64,000 bases of DNA from Mactromeris polynyma (taxonomy: Eukaryota > Mollusca > Bivalvia > Venerida > Mactridae): NCBI GenBank assembly GCA_032209605.1, contig JASFXZ010000010.1, positions 8,639,385-8,703,384 on the forward strand, given 5' to 3'. Shown here in pieces: positions 13,001-21,330 of the stretch (positions are counted from its first letter, which is position 1; each line of letters starts with the position of its first letter). The notes under the pieces are model-generated. The model had not been told where the DNA came from. It saw only the letters and a program-made list of their open reading frames with translations, and ran no database searches. The translations under genes were made by a program, and so were the position numbers.

Positions 13001-13087
13001 CCAGGGAACACCTCGCCTGTGGACGCGCCGCCATCTTACTCGGAAGTGACGATGCAAGTCACGCGGGATGCTGTTGTTCAGTTCTAA
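766..13087 (+). CDS. SLC6 Na+/Cl--dependent GABA/taurine-type transporter, 3' half (8 exons, spliced)
   Basis: Joining 766-869, 1621-1745, 2787-2899, 5934-6065, 7899-8001, 8986-9086, 11002-11169 and 12965-13087 gives 969 nt, that is 322 codons plus TAA, in one frame with all introns GT-AG (phases 2,1,0,0,1,0,0). The product runs from TM6 to the C-terminus of a plasma-membrane symporter that takes up GABA, taurine, betaine or creatine with Na+ and Cl-. Family members are about 600 residues, so the TM1-5 exons must lie upstream of the window. Diagnostic segments are [18 protein letters not shown] (TM6), [10 protein letters not shown] (TM7), [13 protein letters not shown] (TM8) and [17 protein letters not shown] (before TM9). 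From knowledge of the family, the TM6 Q and S and the TM7 N and S line the Cl- site, and the TM8 D-S pair belongs to Na2; all are intact. Substrate is unresolved: the Thr after DSQFV recalls GAT1 while EGGMY recalls taurine/creatine carriers. Confidence in family is very high, in substrate low. Confidence 0.95.
1115..1440 (+). mobile_element. MITE family D copy 1 (about 326 bp)
   Basis: Starts ATAGTTCCAACATCTACAAT and ends as the near-complement TCGATGTGAGAACTAT, with terminal inverted repeats of about 37 bp that include TTACCTCCCTTGTTC / GAACAAGGGAGGTAA, and a further inner pair GGCCATTTTGATAGG / CTATCAAAATGGCC. A second copy in opposite orientation is at 23365-23688. No coding capacity. It lies in the intron between exons 766 and 1621. 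Confidence 0.85.
1621..1745 (+). CDS. SLC6 exon covering TM7
   Basis: Acceptor TTTAAG ends at 1620 and donor GTAAGT starts at 1746. It encodes [18 protein letters not shown] followed by [20 protein letters not shown] and AASG. The N and second S of LNSCTS correspond to Cl-/Na1 ligands in the family. The exon ends after the first base of a Gly codon (phase 1), matching the GG that opens the next exon. Confidence 0.95.
2787..2899 (+). CDS. SLC6 exon covering extracellular loop 4 and start of TM8
   Basis: Acceptor TTTTCAG ends at 2786 and donor GTTAGT starts at 2900. It encodes [20 protein letters not shown] then [18 protein letters not shown]. The D and S of GLDSQ are the family's Na2-site residues. 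The following intron is the longest in the window (3034 bp) because it holds the 15-bp minisatellite. Confidence 0.95.
3725..5880 (+). repeat. 15-bp minisatellite (TTCTATTATCTCCTG)n in an SLC6 intron
   Basis: Over 2 kb is built of a 15-bp unit, TTCTATTATCTCCTG, with variants TCTCGTG, TCTCATG, TTTCCTG and TTCCGTG. The left edge (about 3725-3950) decays into GTTCTGTTCTATT-like motifs; the core is about 3890-5850, so roughly 130-145 units. As 15 is a multiple of three, it yields long open frames in several phases on both strands, made only of repeating ISCS, LSPV, YYLLF or EQEII; these are not genes. The + strand is strongly pyrimidine-rich. Larger blocks repeat within it: the motif CTTTTATTCCTAGTTCC recurs 225 bp (15 units) apart near 4610 and 4835, and again near 5702. 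The array stops about 55 bp before exon 5934. Confidence 0.97.
5934..6065 (+). CDS. SLC6 exon covering TM8 remainder and TM9
   Basis: Acceptor ATTTCAG ends at 5933 and donor GTATAT starts at 6066; 44 codons in phase 0. It encodes [20 protein letters not shown], the basic KRR, then the TM9 stretch [20 protein letters not shown] and E. The Thr in FVTMEGF aligns by motif with the substrate-site Thr of GAT1. The donor GTATAT is weak, and the acceptor is preceded by about 2 kb of pyrimidine-rich repeat. Confidence 0.95.
6400..6572. mobile_element. MITE family B copy 2 (diverged ends)
   Basis: Internal blocks TATTGAGGTGGTCTTAATAT, AATTGTGATTTTAATTG and TATTGAGGTGGTTTTTGAGT match family B; the ends (GTCGAACCTC / GAGTTTTTACC) are worn. 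It is followed directly by a segment inverted at 8250-8375 and then by a partial family C copy. Confidence 0.65.
6561..6819 (+). repeat. Left arm of an inverted duplication flanking SLC6 exon 7899-8001
   Basis: This stretch (family B end, about 110 bp otherwise unique sequence including TTCATAATTGGGCTGAA and ACATTTACGGCTTGAGA, then the left part of family C) is found reverse-complemented at 8122-8388 with clear similarity throughout. The arms are about 1.3 kb apart and enclose the 103-nt exon. Confidence 0.8.
6697..6913. mobile_element. Chimera of a partial family C MITE and a partial family B MITE
   Basis: 6697-6819 is the left half of family C (TGAGCGCTGCAATAGGATTT, one TGACGTCA, ATTTACTCCATATAGTCACT). 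At GTTTTGCTCTTTATTC the sequence switches to the right half of family B, ending GGAGGTTTAACTGTA. The junction suggests recombination or gap repair between two inverted-repeat elements. Confidence 0.7.
7040..7311 (-). repeat. tRNA-headed SINE, minus strand
   Basis: Read on the minus strand, 7311-7243 looks like a tRNA: box A-like TGACCCAGTGGTAACGC and box B GGTTCGATCCC. It is followed by a body containing CATAGGGCACGTAAAAGAAC and AGTGCCTCTGGATCTACTTC, which I associate with SINE cores common in molluscs (from memory, not searched). The tail toward 7040 is unclear. It lies in an SLC6 intron, antisense to the gene. Confidence 0.6.
7583..7759. mobile_element. MITE family B copy 3
   Basis: Starts TACAGTAAAACCTCAATAAT and ends GAGGTTTGACTCTA; inner GTCTTATTATTGAGGTTGAA and TCTTAATTTTGTGGTGGTCT. 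Ends are inverted repeats. It lies about 140 bp upstream of exon 7899. Confidence 0.85.
7899..8001 (+). CDS. SLC6 exon covering extracellular loop 5 and TM10
   Basis: Acceptor TTTTAG ends at 7898 and donor GTAAGT starts at 8002; 103 nt, ending phase 1. It encodes [18 protein letters not shown] followed by [17 protein letters not shown]. Skipping this exon would shift the frame. A family C MITE starts 13 bp after the exon, and diverged inverted copies flank the exon at 6561-6819 and 8122-8388. Confidence 0.95.
8015..8246. mobile_element. MITE family C copy 2, adjoining an SLC6 donor
   Basis: About 232 bp, TGAGCGCCGCTGTAGGATTT at the left and CCTGTAGCAGCGCTCA at the right. Almost the whole element is an inverted repeat, with ATATGGCAATATG near the centre. 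It contains two exact TGACGTCA sites plus TGATGTCA and TGACATCA variants. It begins 13 bp after the 3' end of exon 7899-8001. Confidence 0.9.
8122..8388 (-). repeat. Right arm of the inverted duplication flanking exon 7899-8001
   Basis: Reverse complement of 6561-6819, including the non-MITE stretch AAGCCGTAAATGTATTAATG and GCGTTCAGCCCAATTATGAA, ending in the family B terminus ACAGTAAAACCTC. The match has substitutions and small indels. Confidence 0.8.
8375..8546. mobile_element. MITE with a family B left end and a different right half
   Basis: Opens TACAGTAAAACCTCACTTAA like family B, then turns into AAGAGGTTGTTGTTGTAGAG and ends GAGAGGTCGCACTGTA. Both termini fit a CAGT...ACTG inverted pair, so it may be a chimera or a related family. 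Confidence 0.55.
8727..8968. mobile_element. MITE family C copy 3, adjoining an SLC6 acceptor
   Basis: Starts TGAGCGCCTCTGTACGATTT, ends ATCGTACAACGGGGCTCA, about 242 bp, with three exact TGACGTCA sites. It ends 17 bp before exon 8986 and therefore covers the normal branch-point region. Confidence 0.88.
8986..9086 (+). CDS. SLC6 exon covering intracellular loop 5 and start of TM11
   Basis: Acceptor ATTTTAG ends at 8985 and donor GTAAGG starts at 9087. It encodes G, then [20 protein letters not shown] and [22 protein letters not shown] is a strong SLC6 signature. A family C MITE ends only 17 bp before the exon, so the branch point probably lies inside the element. Confidence 0.95.
9190..10075. 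repeat. Degenerate ACGATACGAC/CTACGATGCGACGGT array
   Basis: Nearly 900 bp of short degenerate motifs of about 10 bp (TACGATACGAC, GCTACGATGCGACGG, GTACAATACGACG) in the intron after exon 8986-9086. No fixed period holds throughout; the 115-codon open frame at 9374-9721 is Tyr/Thr/Asp-rich repeat translation, not a gene. Confidence 0.85.
10127..10611 (+). repeat. 276-bp direct tandem duplication
   Basis: The stretch from GTTCATATCATGCCACCACT at 10127 recurs at 10403, an offset of 276 bp, and stays nearly identical for about 200 bp, through GAAGTGTGTGAAATACCTCA and GAACATGATTGAATGG; the second copy then diverges after about 10595. It lies in the intron before exon 11002. An open frame of 69 codons (ATG 10265 to 10474) spans the junction: its first part ([20 protein letters not shown]) is hydrophobic and signal-like, and its C-terminal part has two Cys. 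The second copy of this start is cut by an early stop. Whether this ORF is used is unknown. Confidence 0.9.
10746..10971. mobile_element. MITE family C copy 4, adjoining an SLC6 acceptor
   Basis: CGAGCGCTGCTGTTTGATAT at the left, CTAACAGCGGCGCTCA at the right; about 226 bp with two exact TGACGTCA sites and a near match. Orientation is reversed compared with the copy at 8015 (CATATGGGGCAGTATTGC follows the centre). It ends 30 bp before exon 11002. Confidence 0.88.
11002..11169 (+). CDS. SLC6 exon covering TM11 end and TM12
   Basis: Acceptor ATTTTAG ends at 11001; donor GTGGGT starts at 11170. The 56 codons in phase 0 encode [20 protein letters not shown], then [20 protein letters not shown] and [31 protein letters not shown] is typical of the GABA/taurine branch. 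A family C MITE ends 30 bp upstream. Confidence 0.95.
11206..11372. mobile_element. MITE-like element with TTATAAAGAACAC termini
   Basis: Left TAAGACTTAATTATAAAGAA and right TTCTTTATAAACAAGTTTTA then CTGTA form imperfect inverted ends; inner TTCGTTATATGAGTTG and TGTTCGTTATATCAGG also pair. It starts 37 bp after the donor of exon 11002-11169. Confidence 0.55.
11930..12100. repeat. Remnant of an element ending CGAGGTTTGACTGCA
   Basis: TTCGAATTCATCGGGTCCGA, TTCGAATAATACATTG, CGGATGATACCCTGTATTCG, then GTCGAATAAACGAGGTTTGA CTGCA. The right end (TGCAGTCAAACCTCG when reversed) is of the CAGTNAAACCTC type shared with family B. The left end is not clear. Confidence 0.4.
12177..12667. mobile_element. 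Mariner-type MITE
   Basis: 491 bp bounded by inverted repeats CGAGGTATGTCCAAAAAGTT and (reversed) CGAGGTATGTCCTAAAAGTT, with TA on both sides (12175-12176 and 12668-12669), the target duplication of Tc1/mariner elements. About 30 bp of terminal match. No transposase ORF, so it is non-autonomous. It is in the last SLC6 intron, 300 bp before the last exon. Confidence 0.92.
12965..13087 (+). CDS. SLC6 last coding exon, cytoplasmic C-terminus
   Basis: Acceptor ATTTCAG ends at 12964; TAA stop at 13085-13087. It encodes [20 protein letters not shown], then [20 protein letters not shown]. This is the intracellular tail after TM12. It contains PPSY, a match to the PPxY motif bound by WW domains of NEDD4-type ubiquitin ligases; use here is inferred. 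The last residues VVQF are hydrophobic and could be a PDZ ligand, but that is weak. Confidence 0.93.
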   Translation, partial: RCKLMFRPDIKLPGNTSPVDAPPSYSEVTMQVTRDAVVQF

Positions 13088-13570
13088 TCGCTGTACATGT
13101 CCGAGGTGTCGGAGAATAATATTACGTCCGACAATTCGAAATTCCTCAGTTAATACCCATTCGGAATACCTCAGTTAAAAGTCCATATCATTTGATAGAC
13201 AACTGGCAGAGGAGTTCCGCATGGGTCAATCCTGAGTATATAATGTATTGACTGAATGATTGCGGAAAAGTCTCAGATACGTGTTTTTGTTTTCAAGGGT
13301 GACAACTTTGGGATAACTTGCTTCGTCTGCATTAAATGATATTGTAGAGTAATCAAAACTTGTGTAAATGTGTATTTAGTTTTATTGCGAATGTTTACAT
13401 ACTTATGCATATTAATATTTTAGAATGTATCGTATTTCATATACCATAGATTGGTAGAGTAGTCGCCTTGTGCATAGTCATTATTGTAATCCGAAAATGT
13501 CGAGTAGTGGGTCGTGATTTCTATTCTCATAGAATAGTTTACACTCAATAAAAAACTTACACCATTATAT
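13088..13570 (+). other. Probable 3' UTR of the SLC6 gene
   Basis: Non-coding stretch after the TAA. The only AATAAA on the + strand that I see before 13.6 kb is at 13547-13552, which would place the transcript end near 13.57 kb. The real cleavage site is not known. Confidence 0.5.
13547..13552 (+). promoter_or_regulatory. Candidate poly(A) signal AATAAA of the SLC6 gene
   Basis: Exact AATAAA, inside ACTCAATAAAAAACTTAC, about 460 bp after the stop codon and followed by T-rich sequence. Position and sequence are suitable; use is inferred. Confidence 0.5.
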
Positions 13571-15000
13571 TATCTTCTTCGTCAGATTGTTTCAGGTAAA
13601 TGACAAGAAAATAACGCATAATATACAAATGTATACCAACCGTTGTCATGGAAACTGATATAAAATTTAAAAAACTGCAATTTTTTTAAAACGCACATTA
13701 TGTTAAATATGCAACAACATTGTATTATTGGTATATTCACTGGTAGAAATAACCAACCCGTAATTTTGTAATTTGAGAATCTTCTCTAAGTCATGACAAA
13801 TGTCTGATAATAACATTTGACTTTAATATTGTTTCTGTGCTGAGGTTATGTTAATTGAGTTTGTTTTCTGTAAGTTTATGACTATTCCAACATTATATTT
13901 TCCCTTTGTCACCTAAATATCTTCAGCATAATAAGGACCAACTATAATGCTTCTTATTTCTTGTCAAACTCATGCACGTGACTGTCACATTTATGATTAG
14001 TGTGCTCTATTTCGTAAATACAGTCGTTAAGTACACTCGCTGCAACCAGCAAACGTATTATCCGAAATATTGGCATGGTCGAAAATCCGTCATTACCAAT
14101 TGTATATCTTTACCCAAGTTTACAGTATAACGTAACAATCATAACTATTGTGGTCGTCGGTAGGCCATCTTTAAGTGTATTAGTTTGCCGGTACACCTTT
14201 CGATGTTTTAAGGAGGTTGACACTTGTAGATCGATATCTAAATTTATTTAGAATTTTTATTATTTAAGACATGGAAGTTTTAAAAAGTTGAGAAAGGGCT
14301 AATTACCGAAGGTCGATCGAGGTACTGGAAACATAAAATTAAGGATGCCTTAGGGGACGAATTTTATTTAAACATCTTTAAAAGACACGCTCTTACGCAT
14401 GTACATTTAAAATATTGTTATTTTTATCTTTACGAATAACTTGTTTTAGAATTCCATTTAAATTATTGCGTGGAGTTGGACAATAGTATAAAGTTGTATT
14501 GTGTATTGTTGTAATGAGTACTGTAGCGTCATATGTAGAGATTTCTTTGTAATTATGTATGATGTGTATAAAATAAAAAGAATTATAGTTAACTCTATCC
14601 ATTTTATGTTGTCATTTGCTCACAAATTATTATCCTATTCTTCGTTCGATCAAAAACAATCAATTAAGTTCTTTCCATTGGTCGTATTTTCTCCGATAGG
14701 TGTCGCTGTCACGTGGTATTCTACCATGTTTTGTTTTTCAAATTCAACTTAAATCAAGACGCATTTTAAATTTCTGGATACTGTTTCCACTTCACTAAAT
14801 CTAATACAGAATTACCCTATTCCAATGATGGCTATTATTGCTTGTAATATCTATAAACTTCCATACAAATGTAATCAGGAGTGAACAAATATTGTCGTGT
14901 TACCCTACCGCTCATATTGCAATTCATGTTTACGTGTATCACAACACAATTACGTATCACATTAAGTCTAACAATGGCAACTTATGACAAAACGGCTTGT
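13571..15000. other. Intergenic, no feature recognised
   Basis: AT-rich sequence between the SLC6 transcript end and the 49-bp satellite. Short ORFs here have no recognisable content. Confidence 0.6.
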
Positions 15001-15004
15001 TCAG

Positions 15005-18000
15005 GACAAAAGCACACGTATAGTAACATGACACTGACCCTTGCATTACAAAGACATATGCATAGCAACGCCACACAAGACAATGAATCCTACTTTACAA
15101 AGACACATGTATAGCAACGCCACACAAGACAATGACTATTACATTGCAATACACATGTATAGCAACGCCACACAAGACAATGAATTCAACTTTACAAAGA
15201 CACATGTATAGCAACGCAACACACGACAATGAATCCTACATTACAAAGACACATGTATAGCAACGCCACACAAGACAATGACTATTACATTGCAATACAC
15301 ATGTATAGCAACGCCACACAAGACAATGACTATTACATTGCAATACACATGTATAGCAACGCCACACAAGAAAATGAACCTTACATTACAAATACACATG
15401 TATAGCAACGCCACACAAGACAATGAACCTATCATTACAAATACACATGTATAGCAACGCCACACAAGACAATGACTATTACATTGCAATACACATGTAT
15501 AGCAACGCCACACAAGAAAATGAACCTTACATTACAAAGACACAAGTATAGCAACGCCACACAAGAAAATGAACCTTACATTACAAATACACATGTATAG
15601 CAACGCCACACAAGACAATGAACCTATCATTACAAAGACACAGGTATAGCAACGCCACACAAGACAATGAACCTATCATTACAAAGACACATGTATAGCA
15701 ACGCCACACAAGACAATGACTATTACATTGCAATACACATGTATAGCAACGCCACACAAGAAAATGAACCTTACATTACAAATACACATGTATAGCAACG
15801 CCACACAAGACAATGAACCTATCATTACAAAGACACATGTATAGCAACGCCACACACGACAATGAATCCTACATTACAAATACACATGTATAGCAACGCC
15901 ACACAAGAAAATGAACCTTACATTACAAAGACACATGTATAGCAACGCCACACAAGACAATGAACCTATCATTACAAAGACACATGTATAGCAACGCCAC
16001 ACACGACAATGAATCCTACATTACAAATACACATGTATAGCAACGCCACACAAGAAAATGAACCTTACATTACAAAGACACATGTATAGCAAGGCCACAC
16101 AAGAAAATGAACCTTACATTACAAAGACACATGTATAGCAACGCCACACAAGAAAATGAACCTTACATTACAAAGACACATGTATAGCAACGCCACACAA
16201 GAAAATTAACCTTACATTACAAAGACACATGTATAGCAACGCCACACACGACAATGAATCCTACATTACAAAGACACATGTAAAGCAACGACACACACGA
16301 CAATGAATCCTACATTACAAAGACACATGTATAGCAACGCCACACAAGACAATGACTTTAACATTGCAATACACATGTATAGCAACGCCACACAAGACAA
16401 TGAACCTATCATTACAAAGACATATGTGTAGCAACGCCACACAAGACAATGAACCTATCATTACAAAGACACATGTATAGCAACGCCACACAAGACAATG
16501 AACCTATCATTACAATTACACATGTCACACAAGACACTGCACCTATCATTACAAATACACATGTATAGCAACGTCACACAAGACACTGAACCTATCATTA
16601 CAAAGACACATGTATAGCAACGCCACACAAGACAATGAACCTATCATTACAAAGACATATGTATAGCAACGCCATACAAGAAAATGAACCTATCATTACA
16701 ATGACACATGTATAGCAACGCCACACAAGAAAATGAACATATCATTACAAAGACACATGCATAGCAACGCCACACAAGAAAATGAACATATCATTACAAA
16801 GACACATGTATAGCAACGCCATACAAGAAAATGAACCTATCATTACAATGACACATGTATAGCAACGCCATACAAGAAAATGAACCTATCATTACAATGA
16901 CACATGTATAGCAACGCCACACAAGAAAATGAACCTATCATTACAAAGACACATGTATAGCAACGCCATACAAGACAATGAACCTATCATTACAAAGACA
17001 CATGTATAGCAACGCCATACAAGACAATGAACCTATCATTACAAAGACACATGTATAGCAACGCCACACAAGAAAATGAACCTATCATTACAAAGACACA
17101 TGTATAGCAACGCCACACAAGAAAATGAACCTATCATTACAACGACACATGTATAGCAATGCCCCAAAAGACAATGAACCCTACATTACAAATACACATG
17201 TATAGCAACGCCACACAAGACACTGAACCTATCATTACAAAGACACATGTATAGCAACGCCACACAAGACAATGAGCCTTACATTACAAAGACACATGTA
17301 TAGCAACGCCACACAAGAAAATTAACCTTACATTACAAAGACACATGTATAGCAACGCCATACAAGACAGTGAACCTAACATTACAAAGACACATGTATA
17401 GCAACGCCACACAAGACAATGAACCTATCATTACAAATACACATGTATAGCAACGCCACACAAGACAATGAACCTATCATTACAAATACACATGTATAGC
17501 AACGCCACACAAGACAATGAACCTATCATTACAAAGACACATGTATAGCAACGCCACACAAGACAGGGAACCCTACATTATAAAGCCACATGTATAGCAA
17601 CGCCACACAAGACAATGAACCCTACATTACAAAGACACATGTATACTAACGCCACACATGACAATGAACCCTGCATTACAAAGACACAAGTATAGCAACG
17701 CCACACAAGACAATGAACCTAACATTACAAATACACATGTATAGCAACGCCACACAAGACACTGAACCTATCATTACAAAGACACATGTATAGCAACGCC
17801 ATACAAGACAATGAACCTATCATTACAAAGACACATGTATAGCAATGCCCCAAAAGACAATGAACCCTACATTACAAATACACATGTATAGCAACGCCAC
17901 ACAAGACACTGAACCTATCATTACAAAGACACATGTATAGCAACGCCACACAAGACAATGAACCTAACATTACAAATACACATGTATAGCAACGCCATAC

Positions 18001-18318
18001 AAGACAATGAACCTATCATTACAAATACACATGTATAGCAACGCCACACAAGACAATGAACCTAACATTACAAATACACATGTATAGCAACGCCACACAA
18101 GACACTGAACCTATCATTACAAAGACACATGTATAGCAACGCCACACAAGACAGTGAACCCTACATTATAAAGACACATGTATAGCAACGCCACACAAGA
18201 CAATGAACCCTACATAAAAAGACACATGTATACTAACGCCACACAAGACAATGAACCCTACATTACAAAGACACAAGTATAACAATGACATACACATGAC
18301 AATGACCCTTACATTACG
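15005..18318. repeat. 49-bp satellite array, about 67 units
   Basis: Exact spacing of 49 bp between successive ATGTATAGCAACGCC motifs (for example 17051 and 17100). Unit: ACACATGTATAGCAACGCCA CACAAGACAATGAACC then TATCATTACAAAG. Variants differ in TGACTATTACATTGCAAT, TGAATCCTACATT and AAAATGAACCTTACATT, and are interspersed; a three-unit (147-bp) block repeats near 15851 and 15998. Edges are degraded: from TAGTAACATGACACTGACCC at the left to ATGACATACACATGACAATG at the right. It lies between the convergent ends of the two genes, and its right edge is about 20-25 bp from the stop codon of the minus-strand ORF. Confidence 0.97.
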
Positions 18319-18341
18319 ATGCATATGAGCTGCAATGATTT

Positions 18342-19100
18342 TCAGTACTTAGCAGATTTGTCGACGAAATCAGCAATTTCATCACATTTAAGATCTTTCT
18401 TATTATCATGGCTCGAATAAAACATGTCGATTTTCGACATCGTCTCAGCTATAGGACGTTCGACATGGTTGTCCAGAATTCGACCATCCCTCATTTCACT
18501 AAGGATGACGTCATGATATCCTTTTAATTTGTTTTTCTCGATGTGAGCAACCAATTCTGCTCGTGCAGTCAAGGTAGAAGGCCGCGGAGGGATTGTCCTC
18601 ACTGGTATGGTGAATTCATAGGCCCCATCTGTACTGGATGACGACATTAGTGATGACAAAGAAGTTGCGGAATGTAACCGACTAAGACTTGTGGAAACCG
18701 AAGAACAGAAACGTGAAACTGGCGACACACTTTCGGGAGTTTTTGACTCCAGATCCAGTTGCGATGTACTGTATCGTTTCTCACAAGCTGAATGCCCTGG
18801 CTTGCTTGTTCGAAACTTTGTATGTGTCTCATCTGTCATGCTACTGTGCCTATTAGACCTTATGTCTCTTGAATACAGCGAAGTGCTGCTGCCTGACAAA
18901 CTGAGCGGAGTGACTTCGTTATAACTGTCGAGACTTTCACGTTCAAATGCGTCGGAATTATTCCTCTCAGGGGAGAAGCCATTTGGTAAATCCATGACCA
19001 CCTTTAAGTGGAATAAAAACAATTTCATAAAATATGCACTATTAGCAAAACTAATCGTAAAGCGAGCCATGACGGTGATGTCGAGTTTGTTCAAAGTCAT
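18342..19100 (-). CDS. Ser-rich protein of unknown function, probable last exon
   Basis: Open frame of 252 codons ending in TGA at 18344-18342. It stands out from the window because its residue use is protein-like. From residue 36 (MDLPNGFSPERNNSDAFE) it is hydrophilic and Ser-rich with likely phosphosites (LSLSGSSTSLYSRD, SLSSLMSSSSTDG), then a compact C-terminal part (RTIPPRPSTLTARAELVAHI, EKNKLKGYHDVILSEMRDG). I recognise no domain. The first 33 residues are probably intronic: an acceptor-like TTTTTATTCCACTTAAAG ends just before 19001 (minus strand), opening the exon at GTGGTCATGG. So it is either a short gene starting at the ATG at 18995-18993 or the 3' exon, perhaps a cytoplasmic tail, of a larger gene at higher coordinates. 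No poly(A) signal was found before the satellite. Confidence 0.6.
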   Translation of the reverse strand: MTLNKLDITVMARFTISFANSAYFMKLFLFHLKVVMDLPNGFSPERNNSDAFERESLDSYNEVTPLSLSGSSTSLYSRDIRSNRHSSMTDETHTKFRTSKPGHSACEKRYSTSQLDLESKTPESVSPVSRFCSSVSTSLSRLHSATSLSSLMSSSSTDGAYEFTIPVRTIPPRPSTLTARAELVAHIEKNKLKGYHDVILSEMRDGRILDNHVERPIAETMSKIDMFYSSHDNKKDLKCDEIADFVDKSAKY

Positions 19101-20320
19101 GATGAATAAGGCAACGATAACGATAAAATATTTCGCGAGAACAACGACAAAAGGAATGTTATGTTGGTTACCGGTTGTTAAGTTGTCTTCATGTCATCAA
19201 ATGTTGTTTATTTGTACAGCACTATTGGACGAAATACGCAAGGTACTGATAAAAAGCTTACCTTTAAACAGTGATCAGTGGAGGATTCGACGTCCCAAAA
19301 CGTACTACGCAAGATCCGTCCCTGGCGTAATGTGCCTTCTTGTACGTGTGTTTGTTCGTCTTATATATTTTAGGTCTTCTTATGTTCGCGTATCTTAATG
19401 TTCTTACAATTTGTTCATGTATAAGGAATCAGGTTTGGAAGAATACGTTAGTTTCTATTTCTAATTATCACCTTTGCAAATGCTTTTCAACACATTTTTA
19501 TACTGATAATGAAGGCCAGGATTGTCTATTTGCTGTTGCCAACGAAACCCTAAAACTGTTTTTCACGGCATCCCTACCCGCAGCTTTTTTTAGTGAGTCG
19601 ATAGGTCAATTGGTTTTAATCGATTTTCTTTAATTTTGTTGACACGTACAATCCTACGCGGGGAGGGGGCAAAGCAATGACTCTGGCCTATTGTCGATGG
19701 GGTTGTCGGGGTAACGCAAGCACTGTTTTACAGATGACCTGATCGAAATAATTTTTTAGCAAAATTAAGCTCCATTATCGATGCTGTTCAATCCTGTTTT
19801 TGGTTTATTTTAAAAACTGCAAGTCATGAGACGTACGCCAATATGGGAGGAAAGTAGCGTGTTCTGCTCTAAATACCTATCAGAAGTATCCCCAAACACA
19901 AACCCTTACCATTGGTATACATAAGGACACTTTTATGAACCTGTTAAACCAGACCAAACCACGAAAAGGTGTGCTCTTATTTCGTTTAAGCGGTTTTACA
20001 TGTTCTTGTAGAATATTGTTTTCAGACCTTTTTTAAATTGTCTGCGGTACCCCTAGCTTACAATTATTTGAGTGTTCGACTAGTTCGGTTCAGGTCTTTG
20101 TTTTAGATTTTTGAGTTACGAAAAATATGCTGATGGAAAGAGCTAACAAAATAAGTCGGGACCGATCAGCCGGGATACCACAAATTGTTATTGTTTAAAA
20201 CTATTGTGTTGGTAACAGTTATTGGTATATACAACACAACCATTAATAATATGACGTTACTTCATACTGAACAGAAATATGTTTTTGGACGAAGAGTGTC
20301 CGTGCCACGCTGGTAAACCA
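19101..20320. other. Non-coding, no feature recognised
   Basis: Sequence upstream (minus-strand sense) of the Ser-rich ORF; it should hold an intron or the promoter of that gene, but I could not identify an upstream exon, TATA box or other element. Confidence 0.5.
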
Positions 20321-20324
20321 TAGC

Positions 20325-21330
20325 ACCGAACAACAGTGAGATCACTGTGTCCTAGCTACAACAAAATCTCAGAGTCATGGCTTCAACACAAACACAGAGT
20401 TTAAGCTACAATAAAAGCATGTCGCACCGACTACAGTTATATAATGACTAAATCACAGAGCTGTAGCAACAACAAAATCTAAGTTCTCTAGTTACGACGA
20501 AATCACAGCACAACAGCACCAACAAAATCGCCCTTGCCACTACAAAAGCAAATCACACAAGCAACAACAAAACCACTCTGCCATAACAACAGAATAATCA
20601 CAGCTTCCTGGCAACGAAATATCACAAAGCTGTAGCTACAGAACATCACTGATTCCTGGCAGCGGCCAGTCTTTGCGCCCGATCTGACAAATAAAGTATG
20701 CGTTCATCCTAGAATTCAGTACGCGTTTTGCAAGGAGGATTATAATCAGAATGTCGCATCGCCCTGGCTACGACAAAATCATATATCAACTGCCACGACA
20801 ATAACAAACTCGCTGAGCTCTATCCCCAACAAACAAACAAAGAATCACATCAACAACAAAATTCCAGAACTCTGGCACCGACACAAAATTACATAGCCCT
20901 AGCAACAACAAAATACCATAGTTCCAACCTCGACAAAAATTCCAGAGCACTAGCAACAATGAAATATTATGTTTAAGCAAAGACAAAATTCCAGAGCATT
21001 AGCAACAACAACATGCCATAGTTCCTGCCTCAAAAAATCCCAGAGCACTAGCAATAACAAAATTCCATAGTTTCAGTCTCGACAAAATTACAAGGCCGTA
21101 ACAACAACAAGCGACGACAATCGCAGAACACTAGCAAATACAACAGTCCATAGCTCAAACCACGTCAACTTCAATAGAGCCCTTGCATCAACAAAGTCCA
21201 TAGTTCTAGCGACGATAAAATTAATGGAAACATACCAAAAACACATTCCTGAGCTCTAGTCACGACTAACATCTCAGAGACCTATCAAGAACTAAATTCC
21301 TTACTGGCCAAACCACAATCACCCGCTAAT
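20325..21330. repeat. Degenerate array of about 24-26 bp (ACAAAATTCCAGAGCACTAGCAAC)
   Basis: About 1 kb of units such as ACAAAATTCCAGAGCATTAG, CAACAACAAAATTCCATAGT and TCGACAAAATTACAAGG, diverged from one another, most regular at 20860-21080. Non-coding. Confidence 0.8.

Noticed and set aside
15241..15513. Minus-strand 90-codon frame, Cys/Val-rich
   Set aside because: Translation of the 49-bp satellite.
15005..18318. CRISPR-like regular repeat array
   Set aside because: Units are directly tandem at 49 bp with no unique spacers, and the genome is eukaryotic.
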